A DNA stretch of 64,000 nucleotides from Hirudo medicinalis (lineage: Eukaryota; Annelida; Clitellata; Hirudinida; Hirudinidae). Numbering within the stretch: position 1 is the stretch's first letter; each line of letters opens with the position of its first letter. The position numbers were made by a program, and so were the translations under genes. Positions 1 through 15,900 of this stretch are shown here, piece by piece. Location of the stretch: NCBI GenBank assembly GCA_011800805.1, contig MPNW01000102.1, positions 165,625-229,624 of the forward strand, written 5' to 3'. The notes below the pieces were generated by a model. That model saw only the letters and a list, made by a program, of their open reading frames with translations, did not search any database and was not told the origin of the DNA.

Positions 1-585
1 TCTTTTGAGCCTTGTGAGGTCGCTCCTCTCTCCTGCACTCGACATAAAACCAGGATTGCTTGTACCTACAAGGGTAAGATGTGACATTTGGAAGAAGTGA
101 GTTGATCACATCCACAAGGCATGAATCGCAGAGCCGCCATTTCATCAATGTCATCAGGGAAGGATCCTGGGTCGCCACAAAAATGTCTCTATCTCACGAC
201 CAGGGCTCTGGAGTCGGAGCCCAAATCCGACTCCAGCTAACCAAAGCATTCCGACTAAATAAAACATATTTTTGCAAAGGTTAGAACAATACCTCAAATT
301 TATTCACTAATATCACCGAATTTTATTTTCGTTTTACTGGAGTCCAACTTGCACAATACAAGATGTTTGAAAATCAAATTCAAATATCAATCTCTGCAAC
401 ATCTAGTTAAAATTACAATGACAATGCAAAGAGATTCAGCAATCACGTGGTCCAGTCATCACCTGATTGATCTATTGGGAGTGTCTGTTTCATTTCATTG
501 TAAAGGCTTTTTGCATATCTTATGTGCTGCACAACCTGATTTCAATACAAAGTTGTGTTTAAATGAAATCATAATGATGTGCTTC
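1..585. other. 3' flank of VPS13D, no gene seen
   Basis: This stretch lies downstream of the VPS13D stop codon. Open frames here are short and match nothing I recognise; the one at 349-726 on the plus strand is mostly the shadow of the last VPS13D exon. A minus-strand AATAAA sits at 299-304, about 280 bases past the stop, and is a possible polyadenylation signal. Confidence 0.5.
299..304 (-). terminator. possible VPS13D poly(A) signal (AATAAA)
   Basis: A canonical AATAAA on the minus strand about 280 bases after the VPS13D stop codon. The hexamer is common by chance in AT-rich DNA and a second similar site lies near 322-328, so this is only a candidate. Confidence 0.25.
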
Positions 586-938
586 TTAGACCTTGTTTAC
601 CTCTTCAGCTACACTCTCACAGTCACACCTAACCAAAGGACTTTTCTTTGCATCCCCTGTCAGCAAGGCATTGGTCGCATCATCTTTCATGATCACTTTT
701 ATGTAACATTTGTCTTCTGTAATTAAAGAATAAAGCAGTTTTTCAACTGATTTGATAGAAAACAGTATTACAATATCACCAACCTTTAGCCATCCAGTGA
801 CACCCTATCAGACTTTCATAAGAAACTTGTAAAATAACGTCATTCATATTTTTCATAAAATAAATCTTCCTATTAGAAATCAGAACTTGAACACTTTCAT
901 TTTCATTGCCCATTTGCAATTTATACCTTGCTACAAAC
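586..938 (-). other. VPS13D C-terminal PH-like domain exons
   Basis: Two exons (784-938 and 586-716) are joined across a 67-base intron whose acceptor is ttaattacag. They encode the PH-like barrel ([15 protein letters not shown], then [12 protein letters not shown]) and the terminal helix VAEEVNKV before TAA. In VPS13 proteins this domain targets mitochondria or lipid droplets. Confidence 0.82.
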
Positions 939-3900
939 CTATGACCAAAAAATGTAGTTTTAAGTGCAATATTTAAGTCAGGCATAATAAACATTGACTC
1001 AGCTCACATTTCAGCATGAATGCTGTGATTCTGTTGGAAAAGAAAATTCTGAGCCTCAGCATGATAGGCTGAATAAGGAGGGAGAAGCCCACACCTGCCA
1101 TAGCAACATCGTGGCTCCCTGATCCTGGAGGGTTGCTTATAATAATAACCTTTGCTGCTATCTCTGAGGGTATTTGCTGCACCTGATGTCAGATCCAGCA
1201 CACCGGCAACAGGCTTTGTTAGTGTTCCTACAACTCCTTTTGCTAGCCCACTAGCAAATCCCTAATAAGACAAGCCATTTATTGCAATTATAAGTTACAG
1301 TTGGTAATCATAGAACACATACAGTTATTCCACTTTCTGCTGCACCATGGTAGGCTTGTGTGGGAATGGACACCATAGCCCCATAAAGGCCATGCCAAAA
1401 GCTATTAATCCCCGCTTTCAAATGATCGGCTCCACCATTTCTGCACTTTTGGAGAATCTGCTGCCTCTGTACCTGATGATTTTTGTCCATTGTGGCTTTC
1501 CCAACTGTGTCAGACAATGTCCCACTAACCTGTGAACAAAGTTTGGTAGAGGCTATACTATGTCATTTATTATATCATTTGACATAGAATAATTTATCAA
1601 AAAGTTGATCAATGAAACTCTTGGAGAAAATAAGCTGATAGAAAGAAAAAGCATATGAAGGTCCATCGTAACCCACTGCAATGATGAAGTAAGAGATGAG
1701 GCAGATGCCACCAGTTACTCAAAAAGATAGTGACAGAGACAACTCTAAATGTTTTACCAACAGACAAAATTGATTAGCTGTGCCCTGTTGTGTTCATAAC
1801 CTAGTCTGCCTTGGGGAGCAGCATTATATTTATATAGTTGCCTCAACAACCTTTAATTTAGCTTGGATGGGGTCTTTGAACTAAATTGTAACAAATATAT
1901 ATAAAATATTGAGATCAAATCCACCTTGGCAACAGAATTTGTGGCCCCTTTTGTCACATTCTTCAAGAGTCCACCCACATTACCCTGCAGAAGACACTGC
2001 ACCCCCTCTGCCATGTCACTAAACAAGCCAAGAGGATTCCCCAAAAAATCAACAGAGCCTAGGATTTTGGCAGCTTGGCCCAATATCTCACTTGTATAAT
2101 GCAATCTTATAGATTCCATTAAGAAATTTAGTGTTTCAAACAAATGGCACTTCATAAAAGTATCTATAATATAAGGATTTCATATTTAGATAACTTTAAT
2201 TTAAGAATAAATAATGCCAAATGATTATAAAATCTAACCAAGCTCCACTTGAGCATCTTCAAACCTGATGAGAGGAATACGTAATGACCTCTTAATAATT
2301 TTTAAGTCAGGAGTTAGGTCATCAGCTGTCAGGACACTTAAACTAATGCTACATTGAAATATTTTGAACATTTCAAAATAATATCTTTTGAACTCAGGAA
2401 GAGTTGCAACCATGGAGGACCTGAATCAATTACAATTTTAATGAGCTGAATGCATTCAAGTCTCTAAATATGCATTGATTCATGAATTCATCTTCCTGAA
2501 TGCCCAATTAATTATTCACATTTTTAGATTTGGCAAGATTTTGACAATCCTCCAAATGATCAAAGAATTTTTAGATTGATCTCCATAATGACTTTTTGAC
2601 TTTACAAGTAATTTTCTACTGCTGAATGAAATTTAAAATAAAAATTTGACTCACCTTGCAGATGCAAATTGGCATTCACTGATATCAATATCAGCATCTT
2701 GTTTGATTTGGAGAAATAGCAACAAGCGCCATAAAATTTTTTCTTCAATTTGAATGTTTATGGGTTTGACAGAAATCAAGAATTGCTGAAATGATTTTTA
2801 AAAATTAATGCTACTTAGTCTGACAACCTTTTCATATAATTTAATAAATGGATATAGCATAAAAAATATATTAAAGGAAGTCACAGGATAATTGCAATTG
2901 TTCACCTTAAATATTTGAGCATTCCAGTTATGACTTGAAACTTTGTGGGCACAAATATGTAGAACTGGTTTTCCATCAGAGTCAGAAACCTTTTTATTTG
3001 AGGGAGATGCAAACAACAAAACAGGTCTTTGTGATCCATGACACTGATTATCAATCTGAAATAATATAACATTCGCAATCTAGTTAAAGTTAAAGGCTTC
3101 ATGAAATGATTAATAGAATGATTAAAAACAAGCCTGGAAGTCTTTAACATCGACTTGTAAAATTTGATCAGTTTGAGAAATTGAGCATTCAATCCGAACA
3201 GTCTTCAAGAAGATGTAAAGAAGCTCTTGAGGTGTTTCATCCACCAAAGAAATGCCAAATCCAGGCAAATCAATGGACACCTTTAAGAATATCACCATTA
3301 CATAACATCACAATTGCAACTAGTCATTCAATGTGTAACATCTTTACAATAATACATTAAGTTATCATGAGTAGTTTAGTTTGCAATGAGTTTTTGTACC
3401 TCCAGTTTTAAGTCTTGCAGAAGAGATTTTCTAAACTTCATATCTCCATTTTTATCTTGAGTAACATCCTGAATATTAGTTTTCAAGGTTGGTTTCTTTC
3501 TCTTCTCTTGAACTAAAACCCATTCATTGACTGTCTGTCCCTCATAGCTCTGGTAATTAAATAGAAACTACATTATGAAATAGGACACAGAATACAATAT
3601 CTTCTTTGCTCGTGCATTATAAATCGACAACCTGTGGAAAACTAAAATTAGAAATAACTTGATATTCCATGAACACAATTCAATGTAAGTCATATTTTAA
3701 TACAAGTGTTTTACTAAATAATCATTTCATAATTGTTGCCAAATCATTAGACCCAACCATTGGTGTCATTGTCAGAATTTTAAAAAACTACAAATAAAAA
3801 TGTTCAAAAAACAACTTAACCTGATGTAAAACATCAGTGATTTGAAGAACCCTGGTTGGACCATCATTTAACACTTTGACACATAAAAATCCTGAACCAG

Positions 3901-6900
3901 GTTGCAATTTTTCTCTATGAATAGACATTTCTGGAGGCACTGCACCATCGGACAGTTTTCGTGGTCCAAGGATGACCTCGGCACCTTGGTGAATAAAATA
4001 TACCTAATTTATATAAATATATAAATCACAAAATATATTTTGTGGGTATAAAAATTGCGTTAAAATTTTCTTGCTTGATTAATCGAAGAAATTTAAACGA
4101 TTAATTTTGATTAATTATAACTAATATTTTGTTAAAGATATGTTCTTTATAATGCAGTTATTGGTTGCACTTGAGAACTCTTCTGTTGGTCACTGTCAAC
4201 AAGGTGCTGGTACTTGAGCGGATGTTTGTGATGAAGGTGGTACATGGGCAATGCATTTGAACCACCTACCATTTCGTAGACCTTCTTGCCCATCTCTAAC
4301 TTGCAAACAGAGATTCTTCCTGTCTCCACAGCAGAGATAGCCATCCTGGATAATAATTTAATTAAATGTAATTAATATAATGCCATATAATTTAAATATT
4401 TCAATACTTACAATGAACTTCCATGTTTGTGTTGAGACTCTCTTCTCATCAGGCTTCCTTAAGGTCAGAGCCATTTCTTTTGTGGGTTGCAGGGCAATGT
4501 CTTTTATATCCAGGACATAAACAGTAGAAGTTGAAGCTAAGCTTGAAAAAGAGGAGGAAGAAGAGAATGAGGACGCCTTCTTACGACCAGGTTCCTTGGG
4601 AGCTGACGATCCTTCGTGTTCCAACGAGCCTTTGCTCGTCATGCGCCACAACTGCGACCGCTTCCCGGCCTCCTAATAAAATATAAATACACGAACAATG
4701 TATCGAATAATTGCACGATATGCAAATTTATAAAATTGTAATTTAAACATTATAATTGTACAGAACTATTAAAAGGCACATCTTTATAGAAATGCATCAA
4801 ATATAGAAAATTAACTTCCATAAAGCTTAAAAAGCTTTCAAGCTGTTGCTCCACTGCAGAATTTTAAATATGTGCATCTGTATGTAGTCTCTTAAATAAT
4901 ATATGATTACAATGTTGTGAGAACTTATTTTGTAAGTGAACGTAATATTACTATTATTATTATTACATTATTATTAACATTGTTGTTGTTAATAACATTA
5001 TTAAAACACCAGCAATACAACCTTCCTTTTCAAAACTACAATCCCTGGAGAAACAACATCCAGCACCAATTCTTGATTGGACGAATCCTGAGCCGATGTT
5101 GTTGCATTCCATGCTTGATATCGACTGATTGATTGACAAATTGATAGGTTGCATAAATTGATTTGTCATAAATCCATTCATTCGCTCCAACAATGTTGTG
5201 ATTAAAGTTAATTTTGTGATTTTGACTCATGATTTAAAATATTACACATCATTTCCTAGTTGGAATCTTCAAATCAAACTCTTAATAAATAAAAGGAACC
5301 TTTTGAAAGTACTGGAGAAGGCAATGTAAATGAAGTTTTCATAGCAAAGTCTATCTGAATCTCCTAGTTTCTTCAAGTCATAAGAAGAACTAGTCCCGCT
5401 GGGAACTCTGACGGTTATGTTACCAGGCAATGTGGGTTCATCCCAGGCGTATGGTACTTCAATTTTTATGAATTATGTCATTGCACCTTGTCATGCATTA
5501 AACATCAAAACAAAATAAAATGCTTAGAAAAACCCCCAAAACTGATTTAATATTACAATATTAATATAATATAATACCCAATACCCAAGCAACACCTTAG
5601 CAATAGCAAGCATCCTTTATATAAATAACTGTTGCAGATCTCCGAATTCTTACTCGATGTTTTTGGCTTCACGCAGGTATGAAATCTCTGGCCATCCACG
5701 TTACTCTGATTGAAAATTATGGGAACCTGAAATGTGAACAAAATAAAGCAGATCTACGACGAGATGACGAACCATCTTATGAACCAAGCTTTGAATCAGA
5801 CCTCAGCAAAATTGTCAATTCGATAAGGAGGGGGCATGGAGGTTGCGTCGGTGAAAACAACAAAAAAAGTAGCGCCCACCAGAATGACATCGACATGCAC
5901 AAAGAAGCAATTGTTTGTGAAACTCCTGCAAGTAAGCTTAGAGTTATTACAGATTTTAATTTTTGTAAATAATAAATTCAAACCTCATGTTGATGTGAAA
6001 GGAATCTACTTTGTCAATTAGGAATCCTCCTGACCAATGGCATTTTGTATGATCTAAGACCCTCACACACAATAAAGTATCCAAGTCTACTCTTGGCCAA
6101 TGAAATGGGAGCACACAATTTGGGAGTGCACAGAGAGATTTTGATGATACATCCTAACAAAAAATTGACATTTTTCATGTTATTCATCAAATTTTCATTC
6201 TTTACTCATCAGGTGAAGAAAACATATTAATAAACACATTGATTAAAATTAATTTACAACAAAATGAGGAGAAAAAAAGAAATGGTTGTTAAATATCAGA
6301 ATCTTTGAATAATAGTAAAGCAAACCTGTTTTAATGTTTGGTGTCTCTGAGCAAAAGCTAGTTTATAACTAGTCCTATTGTCGAGCTGATATCTGGGGGT
6401 GAAGGTTACTATGCTGGTATCTGAGTATCTGCCCTTACCAAGGTGCACCTCTATCCCAATGTTATACACCCTGTCAAATATTAAACTCATCTTAACACAA
6501 TCTATCCAAAATAACCTTCCAGAAGTTGTTCTTACCAATCAGGTCTTGATTGCTGGGCAACTCTAACTTGTCTTACTGTCACACCTCTCTCTAGCATGAA
6601 CCTCGGACACCTGCATTCAATAAATATTTGTGATATTTATGCAAATCGTAGACTTCTAATGCAACTAACCAAGTGGGAGTACTTCCTTCAGGGTGAAGAA
6701 AATTTCCAACTCTCATGGTGCACCTAAGAAAAGTTGCAATTAGTTAATTTGCTTAAAAGTGACAAATTTGTAACCAGTTCGGATATTCGCAGATCTACTG
6801 AGTTATCAAATTTACAAAAACATTTAATACTCAAGGGCAAGATTTCTAAAAAGATTACTTTAAAATTAGCTTTGATGAAATGTAACAACAGCGTGATTCA

Positions 6901-9900
6901 TTCTGGCAAATTATTATAAATCTATAACTAACAATTCAAAGAGGGATTTGTCAGAAAATGAAAATAAAAGTGGGGTGACACTTCGAGCTATTTCATGTTC
7001 GGCAAACTGCCCTGCGGCCAGGTTTGATTCGTGTTGTTTGAATATTAGAGGCAGTCCAGATTTATTTACAAGCCAATAAGGAGCAGACACTGATATCTGA
7101 AATGAGGTATTTTAATGCACATTAGGTAGTTCAATGAATTTCAAACCAATAATTAAAAAAATAACTATTTTTAGCAATTTAAAATTCTTAAATAAACACG
7201 AACATGTAAACACATGTAGCTAAAAATTCTGAATGTCTCAATAGCAGCTTTAGAATTTTCAAACTACAACTTTAGTCTTCACTGGAATTGCAACATAAAG
7301 TTAATCAGGATTATGACTTCTAGAGGACAATAAAATGGAATTTCAATAATTAAATACATATCATATCATTGCAAACAAAACAAATTACCAAAAATTATTG
7401 AAAAAAAACAAGAACACAAATATCTGATCAAACCTTAAGAGCTCCCCCAAGTCCTGCTTTAATGGATACATTAAGGGTCAGTGGTCTGTCTTGATTATCG
7501 CATACAACAAGCAAAACTTTATTATCAGAAGTTCCAACTGGAATAACAAACTCTTGGCATTTGGAAAAACTTTCGAGAGCGATGTTGAAACCGAGGTCTT
7601 TGCACAGGTCGACCTTTTTATATGAATGCTATGAACTGAAGAGATCCAAGACCATAATGGAAAAGTGAAACTGCTTTTTACTTACCTCGAGGATGCTCAC
7701 AATTTTTCCAGGTTTCACAGAAATGCGAGGCTGCCATGATGATCCGACATGTTTCAAGGCACATGTCATTTCAATTGGAAGAAGATTTTCAATTCTCAGA
7801 GGTGCCAAAATGGTAATCACATGACCTAAAAATATTAAAATTTGAATAATTTTTCTCTAAATTATAAAGTTCGAAATATTCAACCTGGTTGAGCAATGCG
7901 AGAGGAAGGATGAAGAGACGAAGGAGATGAAGATCCAAATCTGATGAAGTTCTCATCTGGGGGAAAATCCTGTCTCTTTATAGACACACAAAACCTGAAT
8001 GAGAACATCAATATTAGTATTAACACAAACAACATGCAGGATCATTTCACAGATACCTGTAGCACTCTTCCCCATTTGTCATCGAGCAGCAGACATTAAA
8101 AAAGTTTGAACTGTCACCAAAACAAGTGACACTTTGCCAATTTATTGGAGCGATGCACCAATCGACCATTGATTTCAGGGGACGCACCCACATCTTCGAA
8201 AAGACGAAATTCAGTGGCACAGGTGATTTTGAATAGGGCTTCACTCTCATTATGTTAACTTTTGCTAAAATATTAACTCAAATTTTAAGGATAGTCAGAA
8301 TCTCAAGAGACAAACAAGTGAATGCAAACCTGATAGAAGACTCTCAAGTTTTATTTCTATGTGATCCTTGAGCATATTGTTAATGAGAAGGGCAGACCTG
8401 ACTGTCACTATTTTCCTAGCACTGCCCTCTATTGCAACATCAAAAACCAGCCTGGCACATGGCTTTACTTGAAACTGAGAACGTAAATATCGTTACGGTC
8501 GGGCCGGAGCCATCGATGCAAAACTATGAACTAACAATCTTTGAAGTTCTGTCGATGTCAGGATCAGCATGTCTAAAATACGTTCCAACTTTATCAATTG
8601 ACACAGGAGAAATATCTTTCCAACCATCAACTTTTAAAGCAATCTGATGAACTGTCAGGTCATGGGAATCCTGTGATTACAAATGTTTCAATTTCACTTC
8701 AATAAGTTTATAGATTTAAATACCTTCCTTCATAGTTCACATAGCTAGGCACTGATAGCCAATGTTTGTTTTAATTTTGAGCATTTTAAATGTTGATCAA
8801 AAGTTATTTTTATTATTTCAGAGCAGTTGACAGTTATCAGTGCTTTCTCTGTTAAAAATGACATTTGACACAGAAACCATCAAAGCAAACAAACTTTATG
8901 CCTAATTTTGTCCCTCTCTGCAACAAGAAAAGACATCTCAGTGCCACTCGTCACCTTTCTCCAAATACAAGAAGTTCTACTGTCCTCATCAAATGACTCA
9001 TTCAAATATCTGGCAAGCACCAATAAAATAGATGTTATCAAGAGACACTTTATAATAATGATGATGATGATGATAATAATAATAAAACAGTAAAACTGTA
9101 TAACTAATAACTAATATATGTATAACTAATTTATGTGGCACCATATATGCAGCCTCACTTGTATCCAATTGCACAAATAGCCAACTAAATCAGTTAATGA
9201 ATGTTGATCCTTTAAACATTGAAATGATTTTAAAATTACAAGCATGTTCAACAACTTATTACGCTGCAGTAATATATTATATTTATCAACAACGGAAATA
9301 AAAACCAAATAACCTCGATGGAGAACTGGATACAGTTGTGAAGTGCACATCGCATCCCACTTGGTTCCTGAGTGCATATGGGATGAAAGGGACTCTCCTC
9401 CTTGAGTTGTAATGCGTGTCACTGCTAAGACATCCATAGTTTAAGCAATTTTAACATGCTGCTAACACAATAAAGAAACCAACTTGAAGTCGCTCATCCA
9501 CTTAGCCATTGTTTTAGAATAAAGATCAATTAGAGTCCTCGTGATGTTAATGTTGAATATCCCCGATAGAGAGGATGCTGCATTGCAACACAAACAAAAA
9601 GTTTCCATCAATCCATAAATTTCACTTGAAATCCTTTGCACTAACCTTTGATGTCCATATATAAGTTTCTGTCATCATTTATCACATCTTTTTGCCATTC
9701 CAGGTTACATCTTAAACAAATTATTTATCTGCTTCATCTTAGTTGATTAGAGTGATGCATGGAAAATTATGGAAATGAGACACACCCCCATTTTTCAATG
9801 AAAGGTTCCCAGCCTGAGAGGGACCTATTGTAATAATCTCCATAAAGTTTAAATTGTGCTCTTCCTTGGACATGAGGCATGATGGTGTAGAGAATATAAA

Positions 9901-12900
9901 TATCAGACACAATGAGCTCCATAAGAGGAACATCAGCATCCAAACAGTCATCAATGAGGCAAACAGATATGCTGCCCTCTTTGAGCTGCAAAAGAAATTA
10001 TTGTTGACTTTTCATTTATCTCAAGAATCACTCATTAGTTTACAACTTCAAAGCCTGAAATGTTGCAAAGGAGAAGCTGGAAAGAATTTGTGCTGCTAAG
10101 GGGAATGGCATGGCTATTTAGCCAGATCACTGCATCATCCAGGCTTCCCTTACACATCAGCAGTGCTTCTTGGCAATCTTCTCTGCTAAATCCAAATTCT
10201 TGCAACTTACTGAGCATTGGATCTTTATAATAATAAGATATCTCATTAAATAACACAATAATCAAATTTTTTTAAGTATGGATATTTCTACCTGAAACGA
10301 AGTTCATACCCTGCGAGGCTCTGTTTGCCTGCAACACTTGTTTAGGCATTGAATCGATGATGGCAGCAAAAAGTTTGATGTCGTTGTATGACAATCTGAC
10401 ACTCAAGACATTAAAGCTCACCTGATAAATTGAATTCGTGACTGAAAATTTGTGACATTAAAAATATAAAATCATTTCAAACATCAAAATGCTAATTCAC
10501 TGAGATGTTCATTACTCTATTATTGTTATTATTATTATTATTATTATTTTGTCATGTAATATTTCACTTCATCTTTACTTATGCATCAGACTGTGTTTTA
10601 TTTAAAAAAATTGATAATTCAAACACTATATGTATATCTTAGATTTTAGTTTACAGGGATTTGTGCATAAAGTGGCTTTATACTGATTTAAAGCAATCCT
10701 TTATACACCACTTAAATGTGTATGTAAATAGACATCTGTAATGTTAAATCGCTGTCACATATAAGATAAATCATCAGGCAAAAGTAATTAAAAATTAATT
10801 GCATATAATGAATATTCAGTTACTTCAAGGACAGGCATGACCCTTCTTTCTTTAGGAGTTGCTTCCAGCAAGCCGATCGATCCCCGGGAATTCTTGTCGA
10901 CGACGGCGTCGTTTAGCTCGAGAGTCAGCAACATCGGATCGATGATGGAAAGAGCGCTTTCGTCTTCGGCAGCCATGCAGCACGAATAAACCTCGACATT
11001 CTGCAGGCTGCACGAAAGCGGTCTTTCGGAATCAGGCTTATAGACAATGACAGTTGTTCCCTAAGAATAAAATTCTTCACATAATTCACTGACTTCATCA
11101 CAAATAGAAACTGACCTTTATTATAACTGCATTTGTATCTCGTTCTCTGGAGTCCTCAACCACCACCAACTCAGTATTGCACATGTTCAATGTGAACTCA
11201 AACTTTCTCCTTGATTCCTGTTAAATAACCATTGAAACAAAATCATCCAGACCTAAGCAAAAATAGCCAATCACCAAAAAATACTCCATCATTTGCAACA
11301 ACAATTTCATTGCCTACCAAGTCGTTCACACTTATCCTTTTGGTGAGGATGCTCCCTTGACAAGTCGAACTCATACCTTGAAATTCTGGATCTCTGGTTT
11401 TTTCTTAAAAGAACAAGATATTTTAAAGCAGTTCAGAAATAAAATATCAGCACAAACCTTTCACAAAAGGATCCTCAGGACTGGACTGAAGAAAGTTCTT
11501 AGTGGCTAACAACCAGTCAAAAATGCCCATAAGCCTCATGTTATTCAATAGCACGTGGTACTTTTCGCATTCTTTGTTCATTCTGCATCTCACTTCCAGC
11601 CTCAGGGTTTCTTTGCTGTCTTTGCTCTCTGAAGACTTCAGGATGCCAGAGAAAACATTGGGTCTCAAATTAGCAGGAGAATCTGAAGTTAATTAAATTT
11701 GTCTTTATAAATGCCACCAAATTTTAGGTCTCAAGTTATTACCAATATATCTTGTGTCAATAAAATTGATTTCTTGGCATACGAGGCCTATGTCTTTAGA
11801 CTGATCGGACATGCTCTCAAAATGCAAGTTAGATTTCACAAGATCAAAGAGAGCAAGAGGTACTTCTGTCGGTTGCATGTTCGTTCCATTGTCGGTTTGT
11901 GAAGAAGCAGTTTCAGAATGCACCAACTCAATTTGTACGTTGTCTAAGTCAATATCGATGCTCAGTGAAACATGTGACTCACCACTCAACACACTCTGCA
12001 AAGTCATTTGAAGTTAATTTAATTAAATGCAATAAAGCAGAAAACATATTTGAAGACAGGTACGTGAGTTTTGGGGTCCTTGAGGTGAGACATAAGTTGA
12101 TATTGAAATTCTGCCAATTGCTCTCCAAAGTTGTGAGCTAGCAAGCCTCTAATAAGTTTGTATTGGTGGCTGTTCAAGGACATTTGCACTGAAGATAATC
12201 GAGCTTTGATGCTGAGGTCACTCACTGATTTGTTGAAATCTCCATCAAGATTTCTTTCTACACACAGATGCAGATGGCATTTCTCCTTTAAAATCTTATG
12301 ATTCTAGTAAAATAATATTTTTTAATGTACAATAGAGCTGAAATGCATGATGAAATGATAAACTTGCACTTATGTACCTGTCTCTTAAGAGTGAAGTTAG
12401 AAAAAACAAAATCATTTTCATTATCCCCCCTTCCTTCAAACCACTTGGCTGACAAAACTTCGACATCAAATAGGCTCACATCAATGACATCCAAAAGACA
12501 TGCATTCTCTTCTTTTGTTCTTCTTTCATGCTTCTTGTCAATTTTTGTGCTTTTTGTGAGATTCTGCTTTAAAAGATATTGATGTTTCATTAATTTAATT
12601 TGCTTTAATTTTTCTAACCTTTCATGCAATCATCCTCACATAATCAGAAATTTTCAGCCATCCCTATTGGCTTGACTATTACCTCAGACATTTTATTCCA
12701 ATCATAGTAATAAATGAATATTATTACAATATTAATCTTAAAAGGTGAACCAGCAACTCACTGTAGAGAATGTTTCATTGGTTTGTTGATGACTGCCTAA
12801 GAAAGTAGATGAAGATCCATGAATCCCCAAAGATGAGAATAAAGTTGACAAGGCACTCTGTTGGTCATTGTGCATAATTCTTAATGGATCCGACACATTA

Positions 12901-15900
12901 TGGCAAGTCTCCACAGTAGAAGTGTTTTCTGCAGGTTCAGTAATCTGGAGATTGCTTTCTTTATATCCAGAATAAAGAAATTGATTCCGGATTTTCAATT
13001 TTCCAAAATCCAAAACCAGCACTTCAACATTTTTCGAGCTCATAGGAATAAAAAGAACTGGTGCTCCAGCATTTATGTCCAACTTTATGCGTACGTTACT
13101 CGAGGCTTGCTCGGCCACCTGTGCAAGAATTGAGTTAATTGCTTTTCAAAATTGGATTGAAATCAACTTCTTCTCACCTTGCAGCCTTCTGAGGCCGCTC
13201 TTGATCTGTTTAAAATTTCTTGGAATTGATTAAAGTTCTGAATATAAGCTAGCATTTCCTGAAAGAAATGATGGGTATGGATATAGTGGACCGAGGACAT
13301 CTCCAGTCGAACATGGGCGTCAAATTCTCTCGAGTTATCAAAGTCCGGAGTGCTAAATCTGTCAGCAAGTTAAAGGTTCTCAATTCTTAAGTAAATCAAG
13401 CAATTCCTAAATCAACCTCACTTTAAGACATTAAATGAAAGTGCAGTTTTTCCTGTAGTTTGGAATCTTTCTGAATAAAGAGTACCAGCAGGAGAACAAT
13501 CAAGAATAGACATGCTTCCCAGCTGGCCACACAACTGAAATGAAAACAAAGTGTATTCACAACCTTTTCTAAAAATATTATAAAAATATTTATTTTTACA
13601 TTCAGATTTAAAAATAAATTCAATAAGTCGATATTTGTGGAAGTGGATGCATTAGTATCTAACTCAAGCATTTATCAAATAAATAAGTTGTTATATAACT
13701 TTCAACTCCTGTTGGGTCTTTAAAATGTTGCAGATAAAGTTTGATATGTTGAACCTGGCAAGTTCATAAGCCTTTTTGTCAGCAACAATAGAAAGTTCAT
13801 GAACTTTCAAGGTTATATCAATATTCTCATCTTCGATGGGGTCTGTAAGAAACAATCATGATTAAGAGGCTTCACAAAAAGAAAGCTACCAATCTCCTCT
13901 TTTGGAGGAAAACCTACCAGTCCTAACATCTTTTTGTGGGATTTTTGAAAAGAGATTGGGGTCCTGAGTCTTACCACTCATACCTAGGACCTCCAAGAGC
14001 AAGACCCAAGTTTCGAGGTGCACAAACGTTTCCAAGCGATTGAAATCAAGGGTTACTTTGTAATCAACCTAATGAAGGTTGGTCATAACAAATGAATAAC
14101 AACATACCTAATTTCCTAATATCTTGCAATTTTTTTTAAATAATTATTTAATTTTGTAACTAACACTTTTTTGATGCATAGATTCTTTTGAAACTTTTAT
14201 GATTTTCAAAAAAACAAGACAGCTGTCAGAGAAATTGATGCAATTCTGAGATCTAAGAAAAATAGTGACTTATTAAATCAAATGAACTTTATTTTGAATT
14301 AATAAAAATGTCACTAAACTAACCTTCTATTCATTCCAATATCAGAATCAACTTGTGGCAAGGTATGGAAGTGAGAATAAAAACTCGAAGGTAGTGATGG
14401 TGGCAAATCGGGGACGAAAAGATCGTCGTTGCCCGATGGACACGACCTCGATAAATATTCTCCGTCGTCATTATGTTTTGACGAACATTTCTTATTTTGC
14501 TTTTGGAACCCATATGATGCCATAAGAACCCTATTGCAGTGAATGTATAAATTCGTTCATTACATTCACTAACTTAAATCATTACTTTGCAATGAACTTA
14601 CCTTGGCTGATCACCAAGCAGTCCCTCCATGAGCAAAGAATCAAGTTTTATTTCACTAATAGTAAAGCATGAATAATTCAGTAAGTCAAGAGAAAGAAAC
14701 TGAAGGGTGAGTTTGACAATGTCATCATTGCCATCACCACCTTTGAATAGAACTTCAAACAATGGCATGCTAATCGATGCCTTCATAACTTTTGGTAAGT
14801 TTTGCTTCTGTTTGCGTTGAAAGATTTCCTCATCCAGATGAAGCGATGATTCAAAATCACTATTGTTCTCACTTGGAAGCCTTACATCAGAATTTATCTC
14901 AGATGTTTTCTCTTTGGATGGAGATATGTTGTCCAAGGTTTTTAGCATTTGTTGAAGAACAGCTCTGGTGAAGACAACTTTTAGAGGAGAGAGTTGACCA
15001 GTAACGATAACATATTTGTTTGAAGAAGAGACATCCAACTGAGATAAATTTGAAAGTTCATGGATTAAAGGATCACAAGGGATTTGGCCAGAGACATTAA
15101 TGATAACTTTGAAACCAGTATCATGCAAAATAGGAAAGCCAAAAATATTTATGCCAGAATGGTGAGCATTCAATTTTTTGTTCAAATCCAGAGAGAAAAC
15201 ACAAATGTTCGAAAATTCCACTGTTAGAGTCTAAAATGATATAAAATTAAATCACAACAAAATAATGTCTTCTGTAAACAAGTATATAAATATTGTATAT
15301 ATGTATATCATATATTAACCTGGCAGGTGTCCATAGAAAGCTCGCTGGATTGATCAGCCACATTAGAAAACGACATGGTCCCCAAATGGACACTCAACAC
15401 TTCATTACTGTCAGCTTCCTTAGGGAACATGAGCACAGGAGATTCGATAACAATGGCAAACATCAATGATTTATTTAAAGAGGCCTTAGACAGGCCAATA
15501 CTTTCATTGTACAAGTTTGTGTCTTGTGTATCCAAACCTTTATCAATAAAATCTTTCATTAGCACTCTTTTCCTGTCAATACTCAACTTCATTTTCTTCT
15601 TTGAAGCAGAAGCATTGTCTACATCTCCCTGCACAACAGCTTTCTTGTTTCTGTAAATAATAATTACTTAAGTTCCTCAATGGAAAAAAATTAAAGGAAA
15701 AATTAAATCATTGAACTGACCCTTCATTTGCTACCAACCCAGCAGCTAATTCAGTGGCTGCAGAACTTAAGGAAAAACCCAATCTCATTATGTACATTTT
15801 AAAATTGTCAAGACACCTGGAAAGTTCTAGTACAAATTCTGGTGAATGGACATATTTGATTGAAGCTATTTGTAAAGCCATCATTGTGAAGGGTTCATTT

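Noticed and set aside
349..726. 125-codon plus-strand open frame at the left end
   Set aside because: It lies largely antisense to the last VPS13D exon (586-716), whose reading frame is supported by splice sites and family motifs; the plus-strand frame matches nothing.
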